A stretch of 17,026 nt of DNA from Gammaproteobacteria bacterium (GCA_003230195.1 QIHH01000121.1:1-17026); one strand, 5' to 3'; counted from the first letter of the stretch, positions 7,218 through 15,128 are shown. Translations and numbers: made by a program. The notes: generated by a model not told the origin, from the sequence alone.

Positions 7218-8909
7218 TTAAAACTCCATCCGCGCACCGAGGTCTATCGTTGAACTGGTGATGGTATCCTGGCCTGCGACAGTGGCAACGCTGATGTAGG
7301 CAGATTTACCACGCGGGAATGTTGCCGACAGGGCTGCGCCAAGCTTAAAGTAGTCGCGATCTGGGACATCAGTCCGAATACTAAATGCAGCGCTTGGGTC
7401 TTCTACAAAGCGGGCGGTAATTAAGCGGTCGTCGTCTTTGAATTCATGTTCCCATTCGGCGTATGCGCTGGGAACTAATACTCCCCAGCGTTGGCTGATT
7501 GCCTGTGAGGCGCGTATTGCCAGTGCGGTTGCAAAGGACTTTGTATTTTGTTTTTCGATTGCAAGTGCGAGTCCGCTACCACCTGTTTCTCGATAGCCTT
7601 TGATATTCGCATTGACATAGTCGACTCGCATGTAAGGGCTGATCAGTAGCTTGCCAAAGCGATAGTCGATGGTAGCGGTGGAGCTAAGGCCAAGTTGACT
7701 GCCGCTTGTATCCCCTTGGGTGGCGGTGTTAGTACCAGAATAGATAATGGTACGACGTGTACTGAAATCATTGCTGCCGTACGTTGCAATCCAGTCGACA
7801 TAGGCATCTTCGCGTAGATAGTAGCTGCCATAGAATGAGGCGCTGTGTGCGGTTGAATCGAGATTGCCGCCATTGGCATTGAAATCCGAGTCGGTTTTGG
7901 CGTAACCCAGTGCCCCACCCAGCACGAGCTTGCTGTTATACCAGTAATCAAGGCCAGCGGTAATGCCCTGAGTCTGGAAATCAAAACCACTCTCTCGGCT
8001 AGTGCTGTCTTTCTCACCAAAATTAATACGACCACTGACAAATAGACCGAGGCGACTATCTTTAATGAGCGAACTAAGGCCGCTGCCAAAGTCGCTGCTA
8101 TCTGCCAGTAGACCTGCGGGTAAGCTGTCACCATTCATCGCCAGCATAACGCCTTTCATCGCAAAGCGAGTTTTTGGTGGGCCATTGCGTAACGAGGCCA
8201 GGCGTGCGCGTACATTGCTGAGCTGGGTGGTGGTTACTTTAATTGAATTGGTTCCCTGTGCGGTGACTTCATCTGGGACGATCTGGTTGAGTGCATCGCT
8301 GAGTTGAGTATCGTCCAATGATAAGAGGTTGTTGCATTGGCTAATTAAAACCTCATTTGAAGGGGTGGCGCAGAGCTGGTTGAGGCTTTCAGCTGTAGCG
8401 CGTTGAATGTTGTTGAGGGTTTTCCGGATTAAGTGCTGTTCGGTTTGAGTAGCGGTTGTTACTACTGTTGTTAGTGGTGCATTTGCACAGCCAGTTGTTT
8501 CACATGCGATGTCAAAAGTGATTGTTGTAGTGCCAAGAGGGGGTGTCCAAGTTAGCAGTAAAGTTCGCGGTTGTGTGCTAATAATTGAACCGCAGAATAA
8601 AACCCCGGCATCTCTATCGCAATCAGGTGAATTCATGCTACTTGCTAGATTGTTTCCTGCTGAATCAGTAATTTTTATATTAAAAAAAACATTGACCCCT
8701 CCTGTTGGCCTACCAAAATCAGTAGAAATTGGTATGGTATATATAACAGGTTGCCCAACTACTACACTATTGCTAGGTGACTGTGTGATGCTGCCGACAA
8801 AAAGATCTGCATGGCTTGCTGAACAGGCAGTCAAGTAGAGTACTCCGAAAAGCATTCGTAGTGTTTTACTTACTAGGTTATTCTTGATAATATTGAATGT
8901 TGTATTCAT
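7218..8909 (-). CDS. Autotransporter beta-barrel domain outer-membrane protein
   Basis: A 563-residue protein. Residues 1-34 form a Sec signal peptide, likely cleaved after SHA; an LTAC at 26-29 also fits a lipobox, so lipidation cannot be excluded. Residues ~36-155 are a short beta-rich, Ig-like region with four or more Cys. Residues ~160-250 form the linker typical of autotransporter-domain proteins (LNQLC...LNQIVPDEVTAQGT...NVRARLASLRNG). From ~290 to the end is an autotransporter-type 12-strand barrel ending in IDLGARMEF with terminal Phe, as needed for BAM recognition. The passenger is very small, so the protein may display the N-terminal domain rather than secrete an effector. No protease or adhesin motif is seen. 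Convergent with the Roadblock gene and divergent from the kinase gene. Confidence 0.88.
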   Translation of the reverse strand: MNTTFNIIKNNLVSKTLRMLFGVLYLTACSASHADLFVGSITQSPSNSVVVGQPVIYTIPISTDFGRPTGGVNVFFNIKITDSAGNNLASSMNSPDCDRDAGVLFCGSIISTQPRTLLLTWTPPLGTTTITFDIACETTGCANAPLTTVVTTATQTEQHLIRKTLNNIQRATAESLNQLCATPSNEVLISQCNNLLSLDDTQLSDALNQIVPDEVTAQGTNSIKVTTTQLSNVRARLASLRNGPPKTRFAMKGVMLAMNGDSLPAGLLADSSDFGSGLSSLIKDSRLGLFVSGRINFGEKDSTSRESGFDFQTQGITAGLDYWYNSKLVLGGALGYAKTDSDFNANGGNLDSTAHSASFYGSYYLREDAYVDWIATYGSNDFSTRRTIIYSGTNTATQGDTSGSQLGLSSTATIDYRFGKLLISPYMRVDYVNANIKGYRETGGSGLALAIEKQNTKSFATALAIRASQAISQRWGVLVPSAYAEWEHEFKDDDRLITARFVEDPSAAFSIRTDVPDRDYFKLGAALSATFPRGKSAYISVATVAGQDTITSSTIDLGARMEF

Positions 8910-8954
8910 AATGTATATTCCATGTGTATTCTATTCTTATTTTGACTTGCGAGT

Positions 8955-8997
8955 CCACCATTTTTTAGACTGTTAAGTTGGTGATTAATAATGGTGG
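8955..8997. repeat. Inverted repeat in the autotransporter-kinase intergenic region
   Basis: CCACCATT (8955-8962) and AATGGTGG (8990-8997) are perfect 8-bp arms separated by 27 bases, with TTTTT following on the plus strand. It sits in the 250-base divergent gap (8910-9159), which holds no gene. It may be a paired operator or a weak hairpin that stops antisense transcription before the kinase. The long loop makes a strong terminator unlikely. Confidence 0.3.
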
Positions 8998-9159
8998 TTT
9001 TTAGGCATGCTAGTTGCTTTGAGCGGACGTGTATTTATTTCGGTGGGGAAATCGAGTGTGGTGAGGTTTTCAGGGTTGGGGTATGAGAGCACATTTTTAT
9101 CATCAAGTAGTCTGTTGTTAGTCACAGTTATTTAAAATTAATTTTGGTGAAATGAAGCC

Positions 9160-10623
9160 ATGAAAAAAATAGATGATAAGACCGTTATTTCATCCACACC
9201 ACGTAAAGTAGGGCCTCAGGCTGATGCGAATTCACTTGACGGTTTTCATAATGACCCTACTCGAATAGTTTCTTCGTGGGAACAGCGTCGTCCCAGAAAT
9301 AAAGCACTACAGCGTGGCAGTATCATAAAGAATCGTTTTCGGTTGGAACGTGAGATTGGGCGTGGTGGCATGGGCGTGGTATTTGCCGCGCGTGATCTGA
9401 TTCAGGAAGAGGTGGGTGAAAAAGAGTCTGAAATTGCGATTAAATTTCTATCTGAAGAATTTAAATCACATCCTGATGCACTGCGTATGTTGCAGCAAGA
9501 GTGTAAAAAGGCGAAGAGTCTGGCGCATCCCAATATCGGTACGGTGTTCGATTTTGATAAAGATGGGCAGAACGTCTATATGACGATGGCACTGCTATCT
9601 GGTTGTCCTTTAGATGCCTATATGCGAGAACGTAATTTCCAGCCACTCCCTTTTGATGACGTAATGGGTATGTTGACTGATATTGTGTCAGGACTTGATT
9701 ATGCGCATCAACGAAAGATTATTCACTCTGATTTGAAACCAGCGAATATCTTTTTGACTGAAAATGGCGCAAAAATTCTTGATTTCGGGATTGCGCGCGC
9801 GGTGATGAGCGCTGAACCTGATGCTGCTGACCTTCAGCGGAAAGGAGGGGTTGACGATGAAATGGAAGCGAACGTTGAAGGTGAAATAGGGCTGACACTG
9901 ACTTATGCCAGTCTTGAAATGATCGAAGGTAAGGCGCCTGATGTGCGTGATGATATCTACGGCCTTGCCTGTATTGTTTATGAGCTGTTGAGTGGAAAGC
10001 ATCCTTATGAACGTCATTCTGCACAGGATGCGTTGATGTTACAGTTAGTGCCTGAGCGGATTGTTGCGCTAAAAGAGTGGCAATGGGATGCGTTATTAAA
10101 GGGGCTTGCACTTAAACGGGCTGATCGCTGCGAGGGCGCAACTGATTTCTTGGCTTCATTACGACCGAGACGAAAGGAGCCCTGGAAACGAGCATCATAT
10201 GCGTTGGCGTTGATTGCGATGACAGGCACAGGTTATTTTCTGTTTTCACCGGCCAAGGTTGTTGAACAAAATCTATTTGAAAACCCTAGTGCTTCGTTAG
10301 TGATGGCGCCTGCACAGCAACAAAAAGTGGCGGATATGCTGGATCTCGCTGAAGTGCATATGATGGTGGGGCGATTGATTGCGCCTGCGGGTGGGAATGC
10401 GCTGGATGAGTATCAAAAAATACTTGAGTTGAACCCGAATAATCGTGATGCAATCGCGGGTTTAACGTTGTTATTGAGTGCACTTGCCGAGCAGGCTGAA
10501 TCTGCTTTTGCGCAGGGTGATTACCAGCAGGTGGCTGAATTGATTGGTGTCGGGCTTGAGGTTCATGACAGCCATGAACGATTGTTGGCACTACGGCAGC
10601 AAGTTAACTTAGTGGGAAACTGA
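9160..10623 (+). CDS. Membrane-anchored Ser/Thr protein kinase (Hanks type)
   Basis: A 487-residue protein. The kinase domain (~60-335) has the glycine loop GRGGMG (67-72), Lys95 in AIKF, the catalytic loop HSDLKPAN (Asp191, Asn196) and DFG at 208-210. Its activation segment ends in TYASLEM instead of the usual TPEYMSPE-type ending. The HRD arginine is replaced by Ser, making it a non-RD kinase. The cytoplasmic N-tail has two short Thr motifs, DKTVI (6-10) and DPTRIV (32-37), which resemble FHA-docking phosphothreonine sites. One membrane segment (~345-363) is followed by a periplasmic TPR-like domain (LDEYQKILELNPNNRDA onward). It transmits or receives a signal across the inner membrane. Its stop overlaps the start of the caspase-like gene by one base, so coupling is likely. 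Confidence 0.95.
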   Translation: MKKIDDKTVISSTPRKVGPQADANSLDGFHNDPTRIVSSWEQRRPRNKALQRGSIIKNRFRLEREIGRGGMGVVFAARDLIQEEVGEKESEIAIKFLSEEFKSHPDALRMLQQECKKAKSLAHPNIGTVFDFDKDGQNVYMTMALLSGCPLDAYMRERNFQPLPFDDVMGMLTDIVSGLDYAHQRKIIHSDLKPANIFLTENGAKILDFGIARAVMSAEPDAADLQRKGGVDDEMEANVEGEIGLTLTYASLEMIEGKAPDVRDDIYGLACIVYELLSGKHPYERHSAQDALMLQLVPERIVALKEWQWDALLKGLALKRADRCEGATDFLASLRPRRKEPWKRASYALALIAMTGTGYFLFSPAKVVEQNLFENPSASLVMAPAQQQKVADMLDLAEVHMMVGRLIAPAGGNALDEYQKILELNPNNRDAIAGLTLLLSALAEQAESAFAQGDYQQVAELIGVGLEVHDSHERLLALRQQVNLVGN

Positions 10624-12701
10624 TGATGACTATGTTTGTAAACGTGAAGAAAAGCGAATTTTTAATCGGTTGGCAGTCTCGCAGCGCTTATTCTCGTACC
10701 GCAATAATGCTCCTTGCTGCGCTGATGGTCGGTTGTGCAGCTATTCCAGAGCATTCAGCGCTAGTTGCGCCAGAGGAACGGCGCGGCGCGGCAGATAAAT
10801 TGATGCCAGTGGATTGCCTGTTACCAGCAGAACTTAGGCAGTTGGGTTCCGGGATGAGCTATTTTGCACCACGACGGGCGATTAAAGCGACAGCGGGGGA
10901 ATGTGAAATTCGAGGTGGGGAGTATGTTGCCTATGATCGTGCCAATTATCGCACTGCATTAATTGTATGGTTGGGGAAAGCAAAATTGGGTGACGCTGAG
11001 GCACAAACCTATGTGGGAGAGATTTATGAGAAAGGGTTAGGCTTGGAGTCTGACTTTAGGCTTGCACGAAGTTGGTATCGTAAAGCGGCAGAGCAGGGGT
11101 TTTCTCGTGCACAGATCAATCTTGGTTATCTTTATGAAAAAGGCCTTGGGGTAGAGAAAGACAAGATAGCGGCTCTTAACTGGTACAGAAAAGCGTCTGG
11201 GATTGAGGATGATGGGCTTGATTACACTTCTGCGATTGAAGTGAAAGCCGCGACGTTGGCGCAGGAAAAGAGCGCTTTGTTGAGGGATGATGTGAATCGT
11301 CGTGAGCGTGAAATAACATCATTAAATGATTCGTTAAAGAGCGCTAATCAAACACTCAAAGAACAGGTGGAGGTGCTGCAACGTACAGAACAAACGTTAG
11401 TCGCTTTAACGCTAGAAATGGAATCGGCTGTCGGTAGCGCGAAATTAAGCGAAATTGAACTTGAATTCTCTGCACAGCAGCGACAGCTTGATGAAGTCAG
11501 TCAGTTATACCAGGCATTAAAATCACAGGTTGAGAACGAACAGCGTATCGTTAACAGTCAGGTGAAAAAGGTCGGCGTTCAGAAACAGAGCCTGCTGGCG
11601 CATGCTGCCCCTCTGTCTGGACCTTCAATCGAGGTGTTTGATCCTTCTGTTGTGGTAACACGTAGTGGTGAGCCGAAGGTGTTGGTGCGTTCTGCCAGCA
11701 AGGTGCGTGTGATCAGTGGACGTGTGATGGCGCCCGCAGGTTTAAAGCTCGCGACTCTCAATGATCGCCCGCTTTCAATTGACAGCAGCGGGCAGTTTCA
11801 TTCAGCAGTGCCGATTACAAATGAAACACAGCGTGTCATGATTCATGCGATTGACCGACTGGATCAAAAAGCAGTCTTCTCTTTTATGTTGGTGCCAGAT
11901 AAACAGATTTCATCCTTTAAGGAAGACGCCACTCGTTTTTCACGTGTAGCAGATTCGGTTGATTTTGGACGCTATTTTGCGCTGGTGATTGGCAATAATG
12001 AATATGTGAACTTCCCTAAGCTGAAGACTGCAGTGAGGGATTCGAAGCGAGTGGCTGAGTTGCTGGAAGAGAAATTTGGTTTTGATGTGCGCCTAATTAA
12101 TAACGCGGATCGCTACACGATACTTTCGGCTTTAAATGAGATTAAAGGGAAGATGTCTGAAGAAGATAATTTGCTCGTTTATTATGCAGGCCATGGTGAG
12201 CGCGATGTTCAAAGCCTGCAGGGCTACTGGTTGCCGGTTGATGCTGAGCTTGAGAATACTGCAAACTGGATTCCTAATTCAGCAATGTCTTCTCTGTTTA
12301 ATACCATGAGTGCCAAGCATATATTAGTGGTTGCAGATTCATGTTATTCCGGTTCGATGACCAGTAGTTCGGTGGCGCGCCTTAATGCTGAGTTGGATGA
12401 TAAACACTTGAAAAAATGGCTTAAGGTGATGGCGAAAACCAATTCGCGTACGGTGCTGACTTCTGGTGGAATGAAGCCTGTTCTCGATAGCGGTGGGGGT
12501 GATTATTCAGTATTTGCTAAAGAGTTTATTGCGGAACTGGAAAATGCAACGGGTGCGATTGATGCTTATAAAATTTATCTAAGCATTTCGCCTAGGGTGA
12601 AAATTAATGCGGCACTACATGATTTTGATCAGACCCCAACCTATGCCCCGATTAAATATGCTGGGCATGGTGGTGGTGAGTTTATCTTTGTGAAGGACTG
12701 A
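10623..12701 (+). CDS. Sel1-repeat, coiled-coil, caspase-like (peptidase C14) lipoprotein
   Basis: A 692-residue protein. A basic 25-residue leader precedes a hydrophobic stretch and lipobox MVGC (Cys38), suggesting a lipoprotein, though an uncleaved anchor is possible. Two Sel1-like repeats occupy ~122-192 (YVGEIYEKGLGLESDFRLA, YLYEKGLGVEKD). A long coiled coil spans ~205-318 and a beta-rich Ig-like region ~335-425. The caspase p20-like domain (~448-690) has ALVIGNNEY, the catalytic His524 in YYAGHGE and Cys574 in ADSCYSG, both intact. Bacterial caspase homologues cleave after basic or acidic residues and often work in regulated death or signalling. The gene overlaps the kinase stop by one base. 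If lipidated, the protease domain is periplasmic, the same side as the kinase's C-terminal domain. Confidence 0.93.
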   Translation: MMTMFVNVKKSEFLIGWQSRSAYSRTAIMLLAALMVGCAAIPEHSALVAPEERRGAADKLMPVDCLLPAELRQLGSGMSYFAPRRAIKATAGECEIRGGEYVAYDRANYRTALIVWLGKAKLGDAEAQTYVGEIYEKGLGLESDFRLARSWYRKAAEQGFSRAQINLGYLYEKGLGVEKDKIAALNWYRKASGIEDDGLDYTSAIEVKAATLAQEKSALLRDDVNRREREITSLNDSLKSANQTLKEQVEVLQRTEQTLVALTLEMESAVGSAKLSEIELEFSAQQRQLDEVSQLYQALKSQVENEQRIVNSQVKKVGVQKQSLLAHAAPLSGPSIEVFDPSVVVTRSGEPKVLVRSASKVRVISGRVMAPAGLKLATLNDRPLSIDSSGQFHSAVPITNETQRVMIHAIDRLDQKAVFSFMLVPDKQISSFKEDATRFSRVADSVDFGRYFALVIGNNEYVNFPKLKTAVRDSKRVAELLEEKFGFDVRLINNADRYTILSALNEIKGKMSEEDNLLVYYAGHGERDVQSLQGYWLPVDAELENTANWIPNSAMSSLFNTMSAKHILVVADSCYSGSMTSSSVARLNAELDDKHLKKWLKVMAKTNSRTVLTSGGMKPVLDSGGGDYSVFAKEFIAELENATGAIDAYKIYLSISPRVKINAALHDFDQTPTYAPIKYAGHGGGEFIFVKD

Positions 12702-12726
12702 ATAATAAATTAACATATCGATCTTA

Positions 12727-12756
12727 TTGATTGTGTATATGTGACGCACTTATAAC
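12727..12756 (+). promoter_or_regulatory. Candidate promoter of the muramidase-holin unit
   Basis: TTGATT (12727-12732), an 18-base spacer and TATAAC (12751-12756) lie in the 187-base AT-rich gap after the caspase-like gene. This would leave a ~125-base leader before the muramidase. If real, the lysis genes can be transcribed separately from the kinase-caspase pair. The match is by eye. Confidence 0.35.
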
Positions 12757-12888
12757 GCGAGTATCATTTGCATGATTAATAATTATTGCCATTTTTATTA
12801 TGGGGATTTGATAATGGTTTCAAACTGAGTAGTTATTTGGTTGTGCGTGTGTCATTTTATTTTTTAGATAATTTTAAGGAATAGTGTT

Positions 12889-13377
12889 ATGGCTGTTTTT
12901 GATCTGGCAATTGGTAAAACACTGGCGCATGAGGGCGGCGCAAAATTTACGGATGATCCTACTGATCGTGGTGGTGCGACTAAGTATGGCATCTCGCAAA
13001 AGGCATACCCTGATTTAGATATCCGAAATTTAACAGAGCAGCAGGCAAGAGATATTTATAAGCGAGACTACTGGGATAGGGTGCGTGCGGATGAAATCAC
13101 TTCGCAGGCAGTAGCAGAGAACATCTTTGATACTAGTGTCAATATGGGGGTTCGTACTGGCAGCCGTCTAGCGCAGGTTGCGGTCGAAATTGATCCTGCG
13201 GATGGCATCATTGGCAGTCAATCGTTAAAAGTGTTCAATAATTGTAATGAGGAGTTTTTTGTCTCTAACTACACCATCGCGAAGATTGCTCGCTACGCCT
13301 ATATCTGTAATCGAAATAAATCACAGAAACGGTTTTTACTGGGCTGGATTAATCGAGCATTGGGAGCAGTCGCATGA
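12889..13377 (+). CDS. GH108-type N-acetylmuramidase (endolysin-like)
   Basis: A 162-residue protein. The N-terminal catalytic domain has the GH108 signature with Glu15 in AHEGG and the conserved TDDPTDRGGATKYGIS (residues 21-36). The C-terminal part (~100-160) fits the peptidoglycan-binding domain that accompanies this family (ADGIIGSQS ... FLLGWINRALG). The enzyme cleaves the glycan strand of peptidoglycan. There is no signal peptide, so it needs the holin to reach the wall. AAGGA precedes the ATG by about 8 bases. The stop overlaps the holin start as ATGA, indicating translational coupling. Such genes usually come from phages or gene transfer agents, but no other phage genes are visible here. 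Confidence 0.93.
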   Translation: MAVFDLAIGKTLAHEGGAKFTDDPTDRGGATKYGISQKAYPDLDIRNLTEQQARDIYKRDYWDRVRADEITSQAVAENIFDTSVNMGVRTGSRLAQVAVEIDPADGIIGSQSLKVFNNCNEEFFVSNYTIAKIARYAYICNRNKSQKRFLLGWINRALGAVA

Positions 13378-13820
13378 GCTTTTTGAGTAAGCTAATGGGT
13401 GGTGGGGATGTTGTTAAGTCTGTCGGTGATGCGCTTGATAACCTGTTTACTTCAGATGAAGAACGTATGGAAGCAGAGCGTGAACTGACTAAGGCGAAGC
13501 GTTCGTTCGATTACAAAGAGAGTAAACTGGTTGCTGAGCAAAACATTGCGCAGATGGAGGTGAATAAGGCCGATGCTAACAGCGGTAATTTTTTTCAGGC
13601 AGGCTGGCGCCCCGCGATCGGTTGGGTGGGTGCATTTGCACTAGCCTATCAGTTTCTTCTTTATCCATTGCTGGTTTGGGCTTTAGCTGTTTCTTCGTTA
13701 GATATTGAACCACCGCCATTGATTGATGCAAATGCGTTATACCCCATTATCACTGGGATGTTAGGGATAGCAGGTATGCGTTCTTTTGATAAATTAAAGA
13801 ACACGGATACCAGACGGTGA
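13374..13820 (+). CDS. Holin of the 3TM gene-transfer-agent type
   Basis: A 148-residue protein. A charged, partly coiled N-terminal region (~28-65) is followed by the family hallmark NFFQAGWRPAIGWVGAFALA. The main membrane segments are ~83-105 and ~119-138. The C-terminus GMRSFDKLKNTDTRR is typical of this holin family (R..(Y/F)(E/D)K.K). Holins open the inner membrane to release a muramidase; homologues act in gene-transfer-agent release and in holin-dependent protein export. It is directly coupled to the muramidase through a 4-base overlap. Confidence 0.9.
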   Translation: MSFLSKLMGGGDVVKSVGDALDNLFTSDEERMEAERELTKAKRSFDYKESKLVAEQNIAQMEVNKADANSGNFFQAGWRPAIGWVGAFALAYQFLLYPLLVWALAVSSLDIEPPPLIDANALYPIITGMLGIAGMRSFDKLKNTDTRR

Positions 13821-13844
13821 TCGTTTGATTTTAAGGGGTAAAGT

Positions 13845-13862
13845 ATGAGCAGATTTAGCTAA
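13845..13862 (+). pseudogene. Five-codon ORF with strong ribosome site; possible stub of a lost gene
   Basis: AAGGGG (13833-13838) stands six bases before ATG 13845, which opens MSRFS followed by TAA at 13860. It begins 24 bases after the holin stop and ends three bases before the stop of the convergent gene. A well-formed initiation site on a 5-codon frame suggests the start of a third lysis-operon gene cut off by a rearrangement, although a chance site cannot be excluded. Confidence 0.3.
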
Positions 13863-13865
13863 TTA

Positions 13866-14483
13866 TCACGATTTCATTTCAAGATTGCTAGTATCTATGT
13901 CGGCAGGTGGAATGGGAGTATGTTTAACTAGCGTTTCTCCTACATCAGCCATACTCAGTTGGCTGAGGTCGTATTCTGCTTTTGGTGATGTCTCATATTC
14001 CATCATGTTGACACCAGCTTCGTGCATTGAAAGTGCACTAGTATCAATTTCAGCTGATGCTACAAGTGGTTTTTCATCGAGAATAATGCCGACCTCATCC
14101 ATGTCGTAGGCACTTGTGTCTATATTAGCCGCGGGTGCTGGTGGTCTGCTGTCCATGATACTGCCGACCTCTGCAATTTCGGTAGCAACAGGAGTACCAT
14201 CTGGAGAGAGGGCTGAGTCAGGTTTTTGTTTAGCAGGAGCGGTTGTGCTGGGCATCGGGGCTACGCCAGCCTTTAGCCCAGCCTTAATGATAAATTGCTG
14301 GTATTTTCTGGCGGTTGCCTGATTTAGATTCTTTTTAACACAGATTCGTTTGCCGGAAAACATTGGTTCGATTGCGTCAACCTTGGTTTTGAATAGTTTG
14401 GCTATATTCTGCCTAGTCTGAGTGGGTTCGGCCCCCTCAGCTAGTTGGCCATTGATGATTACCTGAAAACATTGCTCGCTCAT
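13866..14483 (-). CDS. Repeat-tailed protein of unknown function
   Basis: A 205-residue protein from ATG 14483-14481 (GAG seven bases upstream; a TTG four codons earlier lacks a ribosome site). There is no signal peptide. The N-terminal ~75 residues form a small alpha/beta domain (FQVIINGQLAEG, NIAKLF, FSGKRICVKKNL, ATARKYQQFIIKAG) that I do not assign to a family. A Pro/Ala linker follows. The C-terminal half consists of 25-residue repeats at 121-145, 146-170 and 171-195 plus a partial one at 196-205. The consensus is (I/Y)D(T/L)S..(S/D)M.(E/D)(V/A)G..., and a degenerate unit precedes them. The acidic repeats may be a binding or multimerisation tail. Convergent with the holin gene. Confidence 0.75.
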   Translation of the reverse strand: MSEQCFQVIINGQLAEGAEPTQTRQNIAKLFKTKVDAIEPMFSGKRICVKKNLNQATARKYQQFIIKAGLKAGVAPMPSTTAPAKQKPDSALSPDGTPVATEIAEVGSIMDSRPPAPAANIDTSAYDMDEVGIILDEKPLVASAEIDTSALSMHEAGVNMMEYETSPKAEYDLSQLSMADVGETLVKHTPIPPADIDTSNLEMKS

Positions 14484-14596
14484 GATTAATCTCAATTATG
14501 TATTTATTAAATCATCGGCTTATTCATGGGTTTTTAAAGTCTGGTTAGGTATCTCTCCGTTGATATTATAGTGACTAATCTTGTTCTGATTATCAT

Positions 14597-14735
14597 GAGG
14601 CCTTTGTACGAGTCTATTTTCCGCTCCAGTTGCGTTATAAATGATCTCAAAACAGTCATTTACTGGGTGTAAACTCCATTTTTTCGGTCATTTATGCCTT
14701 GCTGGAGCGAAAACTAGCTCTTGTGCAAAGGTCTC
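14597..14735. mobile_element. MITE-like inverted-repeat element (~139 bp)
   Basis: The ends are long imperfect inverted repeats. The left end reads GAGGCCTTTGTACGAG, and the complement of the right end reads GAGACCTTTGCACAAG. Similarity continues inward through TTTTC/CGCTCCAG (left to 14629, right from 14702) and again through TAAATGA on both arms, so most of the element can fold on itself. CAT flanks both ends (14594-14596 and 14736-14738), compatible with a 3-bp target duplication. No transposase is encoded. It is probably a non-autonomous relic mobilised by an insertion sequence with matching ends; the family is not identified. Confidence 0.65.
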
Positions 14736-15073
14736 CATCTAAGTTTGAAGGCATAGGGTAATTGGATTTTAATTATTTTCAAAAACAACTAGTTAGCCAC
14801 TTTCGCTGATCGCCATGGAAAGCGAAGCGAGCGCGATTAATCACCGATAGTCAACGCCGTATGCCCTTTCGTAGTTGTGAGCGATAGTGAAGAACGACCG
14901 ACACATAATCTTTATGTGGTTGGATTTGAGCTGAATCCGGTTTTGAGTTTTGATATCGATCAGGATTGAGCGTGATTTTTTGATTTAGCCCAAAGTGCCG
15001 ATTGTAACTCAGCCCGGTCTTGAGTCTCTTTGATAAACCAATTTGACAGTTAATCAATGCGACGGTGTCACAT
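14736..15073. other. Gene-poor stretch between MITE-like element and ompA terminator
   Basis: About 340 bases without a supportable intact gene. On the minus strand an open frame (15090-14851) reads IGLSKRLKTGLSYNRHFGLNQ ... DYVSVVLHYRSQL. Its alternating pattern recalls the end of an outer-membrane beta-barrel protein. Its only start codon lies inside the ompA terminator and has no ribosome site, so at most it is a remnant. Confidence 0.3.
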
Positions 15074-15104
15074 AAAAAAGGCCACCCCATCAGGGGTGGC
15101 CTTT
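15074..15104 (-). terminator. Rho-independent terminator of the OmpA-family gene
   Basis: A perfect 12-bp stem (15077-15088 with 15093-15104) contains GGCCACCCC/GGGGTGGCC around the loop ATCA. On the minus strand it is followed by six T (15079-15074). It lies 24 bases beyond the OmpA stop codon. On the plus strand the T-run is only three bases, so it acts mainly in one direction. Confidence 0.93.
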
Positions 15105-15128
15105 CAAGCGAGATATTGCTATTAACAA

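Noticed and set aside
12889..13820. Prophage
   Set aside because: Only a muramidase and a holin are present; no integrase, capsid, tail, terminase or attachment repeats are seen in the window.
14851..15090. 79-residue minus-strand ORF as an intact gene
   Set aside because: The start codon lies within the ompA terminator stem and lacks a ribosome site; kept only as a possible remnant.
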